Virus record (IMG/VR): IMGVR_UViG_3300025872_000199
Location: 1-31,279 of that record
From: a virus
Length of the DNA: 31,279 nucleotides
Strand: one strand, 5' to 3'
Shown: positions 13,649-20,869 of the stretch, piece after piece
Numbering within the stretch: the stretch's first letter is position 1
Layout of the letters: every line of letters starts with the position of its first letter
The notes under the pieces: generated by a model
The model's input: the letters and a program-made list of their open reading frames with translations, nothing else
Databases searched by the model: none
Told to the model about the DNA's origin: nothing
Position numbers and translations under genes: made by a program

Positions 13649-14025
13649 TAGATCTCGCAGAATTGAGCAAAGATTTTCAGACTAGATCCAGCAGTCATGC
13701 ATTTGACGTACATGGTTGTATTGACGTACGGCAACACGATGAACTGTTGCGGAGGCACCTGAAGCCACCAAACACCGCTGACACTGGAGCCAACATCGCC
13801 AACCCCCAGATACGCTGTCAGATCCATGTTATAGATCAAGACTTTGTATGGAAGCGATAGGTCAGCGGTGATGTCTAACGTCTCAGAAGCTGCACCAACC
13901 TCTTGAGTCTGCTGGCCCATATCGGTGCCAGTCATGTTCGCAACCGCAGTGTATGTTTGCGGGTTGATTGATGCGCCATTCTTGGCCGCATACAATCGCG
14001 CTGACATCTGGATTTCGTCGGCCAT
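13648..14025 (-). CDS. Small structural protein, duplicate B
   Basis: 125 aa. It begins MADEIQMSARLYAAKNGA and ends FAQFCEI; the next gene upstream begins MADEIQMTARLYAAKNGA and ends QATFCEV. The shared ends, shared GTDMG-QTQ and SETLD motifs and equal length show a tandem duplication. Predicted mostly beta, as in decoration or tail-tip accessory proteins. Start preceded by CCTGACCTATGGC, the same as at 22072. Confidence 0.75.
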   Translation of the reverse strand: MADEIQMSARLYAAKNGASINPQTYTAVANMTGTDMGQQTQEVGAASETLDITADLSLPYKVLIYNMDLTAYLGVGDVGSSVSGVWWLQVPPQQFIVLPYVNTTMYVKCMTAGSSLKIFAQFCEI

Positions 14026-14036
14026 AGGTCAGGTGG

Positions 14037-14411
14037 TTAGACTTCGCAGAACGTCGCTTGAATCGTAACGGCAGAGGTGTTGGCGATCAGATAGAGATTC
14101 GTGTTGATGTACGGAATCAACATCGTCTCACCAGCGGGAAGGCGCATCGTTCCAGCACCGGCAAGAAAACCACTCGTGAACGAAAGCTCGACGTAATTAG
14201 TGTTATCCAGATTAGAGATCAGCAGCTTGTATGGGCTGGTGACATCAACTGGAACGTCAAGCGTCTCAGACGAACTGGTGCCGATGGATTGGGTCTGAGA
14301 ACCCATATCGGTCCCCACCATCGTCGCGGACTTGGTGTAGGTCACACTCGGGAGATACGCTCCGTTTTTCGCAGCGTACAAGCGAGCCGTCATTTGAATT
14401 TCGTCAGCCAT
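14037..14411 (-). CDS. Small structural protein, duplicate A
   Basis: 124 aa, paralog of the protein at 13648-14025 (same N terminus, GTDMGSQTQ, SSETLDVPVDVTSPYKLLI, C-terminal FCEV). All-beta prediction. The ATG is preceded by an A/C-rich leader (AATCTAACATAACATG) like those before the major tail protein and the inner capsid start, which suggests high expression. Confidence 0.75.
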   Translation of the reverse strand: MADEIQMTARLYAAKNGAYLPSVTYTKSATMVGTDMGSQTQSIGTSSSETLDVPVDVTSPYKLLISNLDNTNYVELSFTSGFLAGAGTMRLPAGETMLIPYINTNLYLIANTSAVTIQATFCEV

Positions 14412-14417
14412 GTTATG

Positions 14418-15299
14418 TTAGATTGTTGTTGCTGGTATGTTGAGAGGGTATACGAAGAGATCCCAAGCGGCAAAGGTCCAAGTCTCGTTTCTTTCGACCT
14501 GATTGGTTTTGATGACCAAAGAAGTTGAATCATTTACCTTCAACCATGTCCAGCGAGTTCCTTCTGGGGTCAGATTTGGATCTGCTGGAGGTTTTGGCAT
14601 CATCGACCTCACCGAATTCGGAAAGTTGTTGTTAACCGCCAAAACGGTTCCGTCATATACGACAGGAATAATTGGCGGTGTTTTTGGAAGCCCATTCAAT
14701 CCAGAATACGATGATATTCTGGTAAGAGAAACTCTGGAGGTCTGGAAACTTGTCTGTCCACGGGCAAGCTTGGTGACGAGTTCTCCAGCAATCGGCCAAA
14801 GCGTTGTTGAAAAGGGCAGCTTGTTGTTTTTCGGGTCTTCTGCTGCCAGTTTGATTTCTGAAAAGTAGTCTGCCTCAGAAGAAGCCAAACCGAGTGACAC
14901 ATACTTCTTGGCCTCAGCCCTTACTTTACCAAGCTCAAACAATGAAGCGTCAATGTATTCAGTTCTGAACTCAAAACGAGTTGATGGCGTCTCTTCTTGA
15001 AGCGTTTGCTCTGTTACTGGTGCAGGTGTCGTAGCAGCACCGTCATTGTTAGCATATTGAATTGGAACAACTGTTCCGCTGTAAGTGACAGTCGCTTCAG
15101 AGTAAGGGCCATTCTCGGTTATCTGATACTTGCCACCAGCAGCAACCCAACCAAGAGACGCTAGACGCAAAGCATCTTTGCTTCCCCTGTATCTATACGT
15201 CAGAACAAGACCAGTTCCGTCTCCATTGGAGTATTCACGCGATACTTCAACGTATTGATACTGATCAGGATTTATTACTGAGCTTTTGACTGTTGCCAT
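14418..15299 (-). CDS. Tail-module protein of unknown type
   Basis: 293 aa from ATG 15299 (MATVKSSVINPDQYQYVEVS), chosen because the tape-measure stop is immediately upstream. Mainly beta N terminus (YRYRGSKDALRLASLGW...), a helical middle (KVRAEAKKYVSLGLASSEADYFSEIKLAAED) and a beta C terminus. Position after the tape measure suggests a distal tail protein. The base composition is lower in G+C than in the tail genes to either side, as also in the tape measure. Confidence 0.7.
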   Translation of the reverse strand: MATVKSSVINPDQYQYVEVSREYSNGDGTGLVLTYRYRGSKDALRLASLGWVAAGGKYQITENGPYSEATVTYSGTVVPIQYANNDGAATTPAPVTEQTLQEETPSTRFEFRTEYIDASLFELGKVRAEAKKYVSLGLASSEADYFSEIKLAAEDPKNNKLPFSTTLWPIAGELVTKLARGQTSFQTSRVSLTRISSYSGLNGLPKTPPIIPVVYDGTVLAVNNNFPNSVRSMMPKPPADPNLTPEGTRWTWLKVNDSTSLVIKTNQVERNETWTFAAWDLFVYPLNIPATTI

Positions 15300-15300
15300 A

Positions 15301-16407
15301 TTATTCTTGAGAAAGCTTTTGGGCAGTCTTCCCAGTGTTTGCAGCAATCAGTTTCAGTTGAATAGTTTGCTCTATTGCTTGTTTGATGGCAGTGTCTTGA
15401 CCTCTTTGAAATCCAGTGAAACCGCCAATGCGAGCAAGCGAGTCTTGAGACCCACCTAAAGAAAACATTCTTGATCTGGCTTGTTCAAATTGAGGCTCTC
15501 CAATTGGTGGCGGACCCTGTTCTGAAGCAGCAGCAGCTCCACCTTTTTGTTTCTTCAATCTAATGCCAAACAATGACGGAATGACACTGCCGGGACCGGC
15601 AAATGTTTTAGCAAGAAACGATGCAGCACCGCTAAGATCAAGGCCTCTGATATTATAATAGGTGTTTTTACCTTTTGCGAAATCAGCCATTGCCATCATC
15701 TCATTGTAATTCTCAATGAAACCAGCAAAGTATCCTGTCGTTTTTGCTGCTGCTGGAGCAGAAAGAACCTTTAGCTGCCTTATCGCTTCTTCAAGTTCTA
15801 CGTTTGCTTTTGCAAGGTCTCTTATATTGTCTTTCGATATTAGACCCCTATCTGCTGTAGTTTGGAAATCAGCGAATGCCGCTGCTGCCGTTTTCAGTTT
15901 GATTCCGAAAACGTCGATCATCGCTGCCGTCGTCTCTGCTGATCTTCCAGATTCTTTGTAAGCTGTTGCGGCTTTAACAGCACCAGCGATTGTATCCATC
16001 TGTGGATCTCTTAATTGATCCAAAGACAGTCCAAGCGCACTTAACGTCTTGATTGCATCTTCATCTCCAGATGTAGCCTTTAGTCTTACCTGTTCAAACT
16101 TAGCTAAAACAGAAGCAAGCTTTTCAAAAGAAACACCTGTTTCTCCAGCAAGAATTTGAAGCCTCTGGATATCGTCAGTGCTTACATTAAGTTGTTCCGA
16201 TAGGTCTGATATGTCATCGGCAGCTTTGACAATAGAATGAGCAAACCCAGTAACCGCAGCAATTGATAACGCTCCAGTCAATCTGCTTGTCACGGCAGAC
16301 TTGAAACTTGCACCAAACTTTTCGCCCATGCTTTGGGCGCGTTTGATTCCCATTTCAAAGTTGGTGGAATCAACACCAAGCTTAACAAGTAGAGAAAGAA
16401 CGCCCAT
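15301..16407 (-). CDS. Tail tape measure protein (short)
   Basis: 368 aa from ATG 16407. The opening LLVKLGVDSTNFEMGIKRAQSMGEKFGASF, the Ala-rich membrane-like segment and the long helical stretch (ISDLSEQLNVSTDDIQRLQILAGETGVSFEKLASVLAKF) are typical of tape measure proteins. The protein sets tail length and lines the tube. At 368 residues it is short, so a tail of roughly 50-60 nm is expected from the usual 1.5 Angstrom-per-residue rule. No separate lysozyme or peptidase domain is visible. Confidence 0.88.
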   Translation of the reverse strand: MGVLSLLVKLGVDSTNFEMGIKRAQSMGEKFGASFKSAVTSRLTGALSIAAVTGFAHSIVKAADDISDLSEQLNVSTDDIQRLQILAGETGVSFEKLASVLAKFEQVRLKATSGDEDAIKTLSALGLSLDQLRDPQMDTIAGAVKAATAYKESGRSAETTAAMIDVFGIKLKTAAAAFADFQTTADRGLISKDNIRDLAKANVELEEAIRQLKVLSAPAAAKTTGYFAGFIENYNEMMAMADFAKGKNTYYNIRGLDLSGAASFLAKTFAGPGSVIPSLFGIRLKKQKGGAAAASEQGPPPIGEPQFEQARSRMFSLGGSQDSLARIGGFTGFQRGQDTAIKQAIEQTIQLKLIAANTGKTAQKLSQE

Positions 16408-16408
16408 T

Positions 16409-16960
16409 TTATACCTCTTGTTGGCTCTGCCAAACAGCCTCACTTCTATCGTCCCACAGTTGAACGTGTCCCATCATCTCGGCGTGAGCTAGAATCAGCC
16501 GCTCCGCATCACCAAGAGGCATTTGTACCGCATCGTCAGGAGCAATGCCGATGTTGAGACATCCAACCAAGACTCGCTCGGGCCATGGCATTGCAGGAGC
16601 TTTAGACTTGGTTCCAGCTTCAATCAAGACCTCTGGTGCTGTTGATTGATCTTTCAGCCAAACGTGGAACTTGTCGGATTCAGCCAGCAAGTTGAGCTTT
16701 GCGATTCGCTTTCCCCACAACCACAGAACAAGACCGCTCCACCGAGACTTGATGGAGCGGATAGATTCCAGCGGAGACTGTGAGCAAACGGTCACAGCCT
16801 CCACCAGATCGGTTGGCGCGATCTCTCCGCCCATGACAAACGGAGAGCGCAACCTTTGCAGCACGATGGCGTGTCCTACGGTGTAGGGAACAAGTCGAAC
16901 CCCAAGCACAACAGGTGCTTGAGGTCCAGTCTCTGACAGGATCTTTGCAAGATCGGCCAC
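16409..16960 (-). CDS. Tail assembly chaperone candidate
   Basis: 183 aa between the major tail protein and the tape measure, the usual slot for the tail assembly chaperone. Opens with a GTG at 16960. Largely helical, with Trp-rich patches (WSGLVLWLWGKRI). In many siphoviruses this gene is extended by a -1 frameshift; here the tape measure begins after the stop and no extended overlapping frame is seen, so a single product is likely. The assignment rests on position. Confidence 0.6.
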   Translation of the reverse strand: MADLAKILSETGPQAPVVLGVRLVPYTVGHAIVLQRLRSPFVMGGEIAPTDLVEAVTVCSQSPLESIRSIKSRWSGLVLWLWGKRIAKLNLLAESDKFHVWLKDQSTAPEVLIEAGTKSKAPAMPWPERVLVGCLNIGIAPDDAVQMPLGDAERLILAHAEMMGHVQLWDDRSEAVWQSQQEV

Positions 16961-16963
16961 AGA

Positions 16964-17431
16964 TTACAGCGTGTAAACCGTGGCGGAACCGGTCAGCGAG
17001 GGGAACTTGGTGACGGTCATTGTAACCATCGCTTTTCCGCTGTTGGTGAACTTGACGCTTCCACCGCCAGAATAGACGTAGTCACCGTTAATGGAAACAC
17101 CGCCGTAGGTCGTAGCCTTAGCGTCAGTGATCTTGACGTAGCTGTTGACACCGGGGAGAGAAGCTCCAGTCAACGCTGCGGCGGCGTCAGTCGCGCTGCT
17201 CGGGATAAATGTGATGTTAAGCGAAATGCGCTCATTGGCGGAGACCTGAGCGACGACCTCACCTGAACCGTTCTTGATCTGCTCAACGTCCGCCTCGTGC
17301 GTCACGTCGTAACTCTCAATGGTGCTGATCGCACCGCTCAAAGCTGTACCGGGACCGGCTCCGGTTTGATTGTAGAGGGTGATAGTTCCGCCTGAACCGT
17401 AGACTAGAGCAAGACCTTTTGATGTTGCCAT
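16964..17431 (-). CDS. Major tail (tube) protein
   Basis: 155 aa, Gly/Ser/Thr-rich and all-beta (SYDVTHEADVEQIKNGSGEVVAQVS...SLNITFIP), with the E-Q-I-K-N-G-S-G-E/V element seen in several siphovirus tube proteins. Sits between the tail terminator candidate and the chaperone, as expected. The ATG follows the A/C-rich AACAACAACACAACATG rather than a Shine-Dalgarno site. Confidence 0.82.
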   Translation of the reverse strand: MATSKGLALVYGSGGTITLYNQTGAGPGTALSGAISTIESYDVTHEADVEQIKNGSGEVVAQVSANERISLNITFIPSSATDAAAALTGASLPGVNSYVKITDAKATTYGGVSINGDYVYSGGGSVKFTNSGKAMVTMTVTKFPSLTGSATVYTL

Positions 17432-17443
17432 GTTGTGTTGTTG

Positions 17444-17929
17444 TTAGATTGAGTTTGCTGCTGCAAAGATTGTCATCGACCGTGAAAAAGTTCTAGCCCT
17501 TTCGCTGGTGTCATTGACCCCAAAGTCAGTCGGAGTTGCAAAGAAGGCTGTGAACCCACCAGACGGGTCGTCATCTCCGGTGTTCAAATCCGAGATGTTG
17601 TCATCGACGAACAGCGGTTGGAGAATGTTTTCAAACGCTGCAACAGTCAGCAGAGCGTCAGATTCCGAGGTGTCATCAGCGGATAACTGAAGCGTTGCGG
17701 TGACATCAAGCTCACAAGTCCGATCAATCGGATGGACCGGAACCGCAGTTGAAGAGCGGATCACGATGCGCGGAAAGTCGGGCATCCGATCTTCCAAGTC
17801 GGGATCGTTGAACGCGCCATGTCCGTAGCTGGTAAGACAAGCAGGAGTCCCGAGCGGAGACGCTGACCAGTCTTGAGCAGCCAGCCAATCGGCCAACGCT
17901 CGCTCGGTACGCATTGCGACACCATTCAT
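17444..17929 (-). CDS. Tail terminator / neck protein candidate
   Basis: 161 aa with an N-terminal helix (RTERALADWLAAQDW) and a beta-rich middle (PRIVIRSSTAVPVHPIDRTCELDVTATLQL), the pattern of tail terminator proteins that cap the tube. It is directly upstream of the major tail protein and overlaps the previous gene by four bases (ATGA). Assignment by position and secondary-structure pattern. Confidence 0.6.
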   Translation of the reverse strand: MNGVAMRTERALADWLAAQDWSASPLGTPACLTSYGHGAFNDPDLEDRMPDFPRIVIRSSTAVPVHPIDRTCELDVTATLQLSADDTSESDALLTVAAFENILQPLFVDDNISDLNTGDDDPSGGFTAFFATPTDFGVNDTSERARTFSRSMTIFAAANSI

Positions 17930-18708
17930 TGGACGACAATTCCTTTCGACTCGGACCCATCAAACGCTTCGGCCAGCTTGGCGGCAATGTGGATTTCAAG
18001 CTCACGCGCTTCGTCGTCGTAAGCTTGTTGCATCGCTTTGGAGTAGATGCTCTCCACCTTACCAATCTGATCGTCAGCAAGACCGATGTTCATTCGGACG
18101 TGCGAATGCGGGTTGAATCCAGCCTTCGCATTGTAAGCGTAAGCGGAAGACCCACGGTGCATTGACACGTTCTCGTAAGGCAAACCGTACTGGTTGGCGA
18201 GGTTGACCAATGCTTGATTGGCGGCAACAGATCTAACTTGAGTTGAACCCTTCTTGGCACGTCGAGTTCCGCCAAATTGCTGAAACGACGGAGAGAGCTT
18301 CTTGATTCCCTTAGTCACGCATGACTTGAGGTATCCAACGGAACCGGCAGCGCGACGACGAAGCTTTGCAGCAGCGTCTTTCATCTTTTGACCGTAAAGC
18401 CCCTCGTTTCCAGCTTTCGCGTTCTTGGCTTGAGCGATCAAATGCACCAAGCGCAACTGACGAGAGCGACCCACCTTCTTTCCGGTCTTCTTGTCAAAAC
18501 GAGCAGCACCAATGGGCCGGTTGTAGTAGTCGAGAATCTTGTTCCGCGCTGCTTGCGGAGACTTCGGGGGCAACAAGCAGTACAGCCGCAGCATCAAAAA
18601 GAACGTGCGAGCATTGACCGCATCAGCCAAAGACCGCTTCGTCTTGGGTAGATACTCCTTCCAAGCAGCGTCAAACCGAGACGTGTCGACTGTGACCGTG
18701 GGCCTCAT
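17926..18708 (-). CDS. Neck / head-tail joining protein candidate (HK97 gp10-like position)
   Basis: 260 aa. N-terminal TVDTSRFDAAWKEYL and long basic helical middle (KKTGKKVGRSRQLRLVHLIAQAKNAK ...). HK97-gp10-type proteins occupy this slot but are about half as long; the extra length here is a Lys/Arg-rich middle insertion. Overlaps both neighbours by four bases. The function is positional inference. Confidence 0.6.
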   Translation of the reverse strand: MRPTVTVDTSRFDAAWKEYLPKTKRSLADAVNARTFFLMLRLYCLLPPKSPQAARNKILDYYNRPIGAARFDKKTGKKVGRSRQLRLVHLIAQAKNAKAGNEGLYGQKMKDAAAKLRRRAAGSVGYLKSCVTKGIKKLSPSFQQFGGTRRAKKGSTQVRSVAANQALVNLANQYGLPYENVSMHRGSSAYAYNAKAGFNPHSHVRMNIGLADDQIGKVESIYSKAMQQAYDDEARELEIHIAAKLAEAFDGSESKGIVVQ

Positions 18709-19160
18709 TTGGTCTTGGCCCCCAATTCCAGAACGTAATACGCACCGGTACCGTCTCGCTTTGCGGATATGATTCGCAGCGTTCGCCCATCGTAGGTCAA
18801 CGTGCGACCCACCACTGGAATCATTTTTCCGAACGTCAGTTGGAGAGCGTCGGTGTTCTCTTGGAGAATCAGACTCCCGCTCTCTTGCAAGAGTCGGTCA
18901 GCAGTCGATCCAACGTCAGCACTCCAGACGGTCGCGTCTACGGTCACCAGCGTAGAGTCAGCCAATCTCCAGTCGGCCAGCTTGACCAGCAGACGGACCT
19001 GCACGTTGTCTTGGAACCCACCGTTGATGACGTTGTTGGCGTCAGTGATCGCAGCAGGAATGCAGCGGACAAGCGATCCCTGCCAGATAAACGACGGATT
19101 TCCCATCGCTCCCTGAAGGACCGTCATTCCCAACTGAAGACTGGTTGCGATCAGGTTCAA
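18705..19160 (-). CDS. Head-closure / connector candidate with LQE repeat
   Basis: 151 aa starting with TTG at 19160, overlapping the upstream stop (TTGA). The C-terminal beta segment (VVGRTLTYDGRTLRIISAKRDGTGAYYVLEL) resembles a head-closure or small tail-adaptor beta fold. Residues 88-110 hold LLQESGSLILQENTDALQL, a doubled LQE unit also seen in the 52-aa product at 22084-22242. Role uncertain. Confidence 0.6.
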   Translation of the reverse strand: MNLIATSLQLGMTVLQGAMGNPSFIWQGSLVRCIPAAITDANNVINGGFQDNVQVRLLVKLADWRLADSTLVTVDATVWSADVGSTADRLLQESGSLILQENTDALQLTFGKMIPVVGRTLTYDGRTLRIISAKRDGTGAYYVLELGAKTK

Positions 19161-19663
19161 ACGGCGTGGAAGTAGACTCCAGTAACAATCAGAGAAGATC
19201 CAGCTTGAACGTGTGAAGCCAGAGAACTCGTCGAGCCGTTCTCGTAATGCACGATCTCTGCGTAAGACTGACCCGCCACAGCGTTGCCTTCAATCTCGGT
19301 CTTGGCGTTTGAAGCTAGACCGTTGGCTTGAACGCAAACAGCAGCAGCGTAAGTCGCAGAGTCTGGGATGCTCAATCGAAGCGATCCAGTTGCGGTTCCA
19401 GAAGCAGCAGAGACTGACAACGCAACCGAGAACCAGCGAAGATTTCCGATCTCGGTATAACGAGCGGAGGTGATCGTGTAAGTGTACGTCCTGCCACCAC
19501 CAGAATCGGTCAACGTCGGGACGTAAGCAGTCGCGTCATTGAGAGCCGAAATTTCGGTGTAAAGCTCCGTGAAGTTGTCGTTGGCCTTCTGCCAACTAGC
19601 GCGGAGCGTGTCTCCGGTGTTGTCGTTGGCGGTCGTACCCGTGTTGATGACTTGTTGAGCCAT
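19157..19663 (-). CDS. Tail fibre-like / decoration protein
   Basis: 168 aa. N-terminal VINTGTTANDNTGDTLRASWQKANDNFTELYTEI is the recurrent phage tail-fibre and structural-protein opening, ending in a short helix. The rest (tandem TYTYTITSARYTEIGN, SGTATGSLRLSIPDSATYAAAV) is all-beta and ends in a hydrophobic VTGVYFHAV, like a trimeric fibre tip or collar protein. Start at ATG 19663. Confidence 0.75.
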   Translation of the reverse strand: MAQQVINTGTTANDNTGDTLRASWQKANDNFTELYTEISALNDATAYVPTLTDSGGGRTYTYTITSARYTEIGNLRWFSVALSVSAASGTATGSLRLSIPDSATYAAAVCVQANGLASNAKTEIEGNAVAGQSYAEIVHYENGSTSSLASHVQAGSSLIVTGVYFHAV

Positions 19664-19666
19664 AGT

Positions 19667-19897
19667 TCAATCTTTTGGCAATGCGTACCAACCCTCTGAC
19701 AACGTAATTCGATTGCTGGAGCGTACGGAAACACCGTCCGCTCCTTTGACCCAGACTCGCGCTTGGACGCTCTCAGCGAGCCTCACAGGCTCACCGTGAG
19801 GCACCATGACAACGCGAGTTCCACAGCCACAGCTACCCACCAGCGCGGTCAATGCGATCCAGCAGCTTCTTTTTAAGCTCTGGGTCTTGTTTTGCAT
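19667..19897 (-). CDS. Small lipoprotein, possible outer-membrane spanin-type
   Basis: 76 aa from ATG 19897 (a TTG two codons earlier is possible). After a short basic end (KTQSLKRSC) comes a hydrophobic stretch and VGSCGC, a lipobox with Cys as the probable lipidated residue. The mature part has VMVPHGEPVRLAESVQARVWV and ends SEGWYALPKD, a sequence pattern often found in small phage proteins. It overlaps the 47-aa gene by about 65 bp in another frame, as Rz1 does with Rz. Lysis through an outer-membrane link is plausible but unproven. Confidence 0.65.
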   Translation of the reverse strand: MQNKTQSLKRSCWIALTALVGSCGCGTRVVMVPHGEPVRLAESVQARVWVKGADGVSVRSSNRITLSEGWYALPKD

Positions 19898-19976
19898 CTT
19901 CAACGGTTGGTGGGGTTTTCGCCAGACCAGTCAACCATTTGAGAATGGCTGTGACGATCTGTTCGATGATGTTCAC
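19833..19976 (-). CDS. Tiny amphipathic protein of the lysis-like cluster
   Basis: 47 aa from a GTG at 19976 that overlaps the upstream stop (GTGA). An N-terminal amphipathic helix (NIIEQIVTAILKWLTGLAK) is followed by a charged tail with EDAKQDPELKKKLLDRID. Too short and too weakly hydrophobic to be sure of a membrane segment. Partner of the overlapping lipoprotein or a holin modulator are both possible. Confidence 0.55.
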   Translation of the reverse strand: MNIIEQIVTAILKWLTGLAKTPPTVEDAKQDPELKKKLLDRIDRAGG

Positions 19977-20155
19977 TCGGGCTTCTTCTTTTCCGCATCC
20001 TTTGCGGCGATCAAACCGAAACCAACCGTCACAGCGGCAATGGTCGCGGTCAGATCAATGTTGGTGGCAGGGTCACCGTCGAAGAGAGCCTTCAAAGCTC
20101 CGCCCACGGCAACCATGATCGCGCCAACACCAGCAGCAGTAGTTTTCCAGTTCAT
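19973..20155 (-). CDS. Small membrane protein, holin-like
   Basis: 60 aa from ATG 20155 (ATGA overlap). Two hydrophobic segments (TAAGVGAIMVAVGGALKALF and TIAAVTVGFGLIAA) separated by a short acidic loop and a Lys-rich tail (KDAEKKKPE): the layout of class II holins. It directly follows another two-segment membrane protein. Either could be the holin and the other an antiholin. Confidence 0.65.
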   Translation of the reverse strand: MNWKTTAAGVGAIMVAVGGALKALFDGDPATNIDLTATIAAVTVGFGLIAAKDAEKKKPE

Positions 20156-20325
20156 TTTTTGATGGCTTTGTAGAGTCCAATTGCAGCAGCAATGAAAGCC
20201 AACACAGCGGCTCCAAGTTGGAACCACTGTGTCAGTTGAGGGAGAAACGAGACCGCACCAGCAGCGGCGGCTGTTGCAAGAGAGATTCCCACTCCACTTC
20301 CGCTGTTGGTGCTGTCGTGTTGCAT
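20152..20325 (-). CDS. Small membrane protein, holin-like
   Basis: 57 aa. A Ser/Gly-rich N terminus precedes an Ala-rich hydrophobic segment (ISLATAAAAGAVSFL) and a second strong one (LGAAVLAFIAAAIGLYKAI) ending Lys-Lys. The ATGA overlap with the next membrane protein indicates coupled expression. Holin or antiholin by size and topology. Confidence 0.65.
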   Translation of the reverse strand: MQHDSTNSGSGVGISLATAAAAGAVSFLPQLTQWFQLGAAVLAFIAAAIGLYKAIKK

Positions 20326-20328
20326 GAG

Positions 20329-20475
20329 TTACTGAGGTTGAGCAGCAGACTTGATTTTCTCTACCAGTGGCAGAGCGACGGCAGCGTTAGCAAGACCACC
20401 GGCTTTGACCGCGATGTCGATCAGAGCAATCAGGTTATTGGCTTCGGTTTCGTTCAGCTTGATAGTAATTTCCAT
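20329..20475 (-). CDS. Small hypothetical protein of the lysis-like cluster
   Basis: 48 aa (MEITIKLNETEANNLIALID...). A short beta strand followed by two helices, the second moderately hydrophobic (VKAGGLANAAVALPLVEKIKS). Similar tiny proteins occur beside phage holins. Function unknown. Confidence 0.6.
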   Translation of the reverse strand: MEITIKLNETEANNLIALIDIAVKAGGLANAAVALPLVEKIKSAAQPQ

Positions 20476-20476
20476 A

Positions 20477-20863
20477 TCAGGCGGAAGCATCGACGACAGC
20501 CTCAACCGGCGCAATAACAACCGGCGGCAACCACGGCAGCGGCGGAGCGATGACCGGAGGGTTGATCTGGTTTTCGATCTGCGCGGCGACGTTCGCCTCA
20601 ATCGCGCTCTGATCGACGCCATTGGCATAGCACCAGCCGAGAACCTGATCCTGCGTCAGATCGGGATAGGGCGTGAAGTTCTCGGTCGGCGGCGCGAACG
20701 ACGCGCTGCCGTAGCAGGTGCCGCTGTAGGTCTTCGCGTCGTCGCCGGTGCCGGTGGTTTCGGTGCCGTTGCAACGCCAGTCGGCGGTGATGACGACATC
20801 GGTGAGCGAGCCTTCGGTCGGCTTGACCAACAGGCGTTCGATGATCCAAGAGAGTGTAATCAT
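20477..20863 (-). CDS. Small tail-associated protein with TDVV...YxDLTQDQVLGW motif
   Basis: 128 aa. N-terminal beta segment (LTDVVITADWRCNGTETTG), then FTPYPDLTQDQVLGWCYANG, an IEANVAAQIENQINPP helix and a Pro/Val-rich end. The same arrangement recurs in small proteins next to tail fibre genes of several phages, including cyanophages. Its DNA is visibly richer in G+C than the genes on both sides, which suggests recent exchange. Function unknown; probably virion-associated. Confidence 0.7.
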   Translation of the reverse strand: MITLSWIIERLLVKPTEGSLTDVVITADWRCNGTETTGTGDDAKTYSGTCYGSASFAPPTENFTPYPDLTQDQVLGWCYANGVDQSAIEANVAAQIENQINPPVIAPPLPWLPPVVIAPVEAVVDASA

Positions 20864-20869
20864 GGGATA

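Noticed and set aside
16400-16960. Programmed frameshift between chaperone candidate and tape measure
   Set aside because: The tape measure starts two bases after the chaperone stop and there is no long overlapping frame to be joined, so a single product is the simpler reading.
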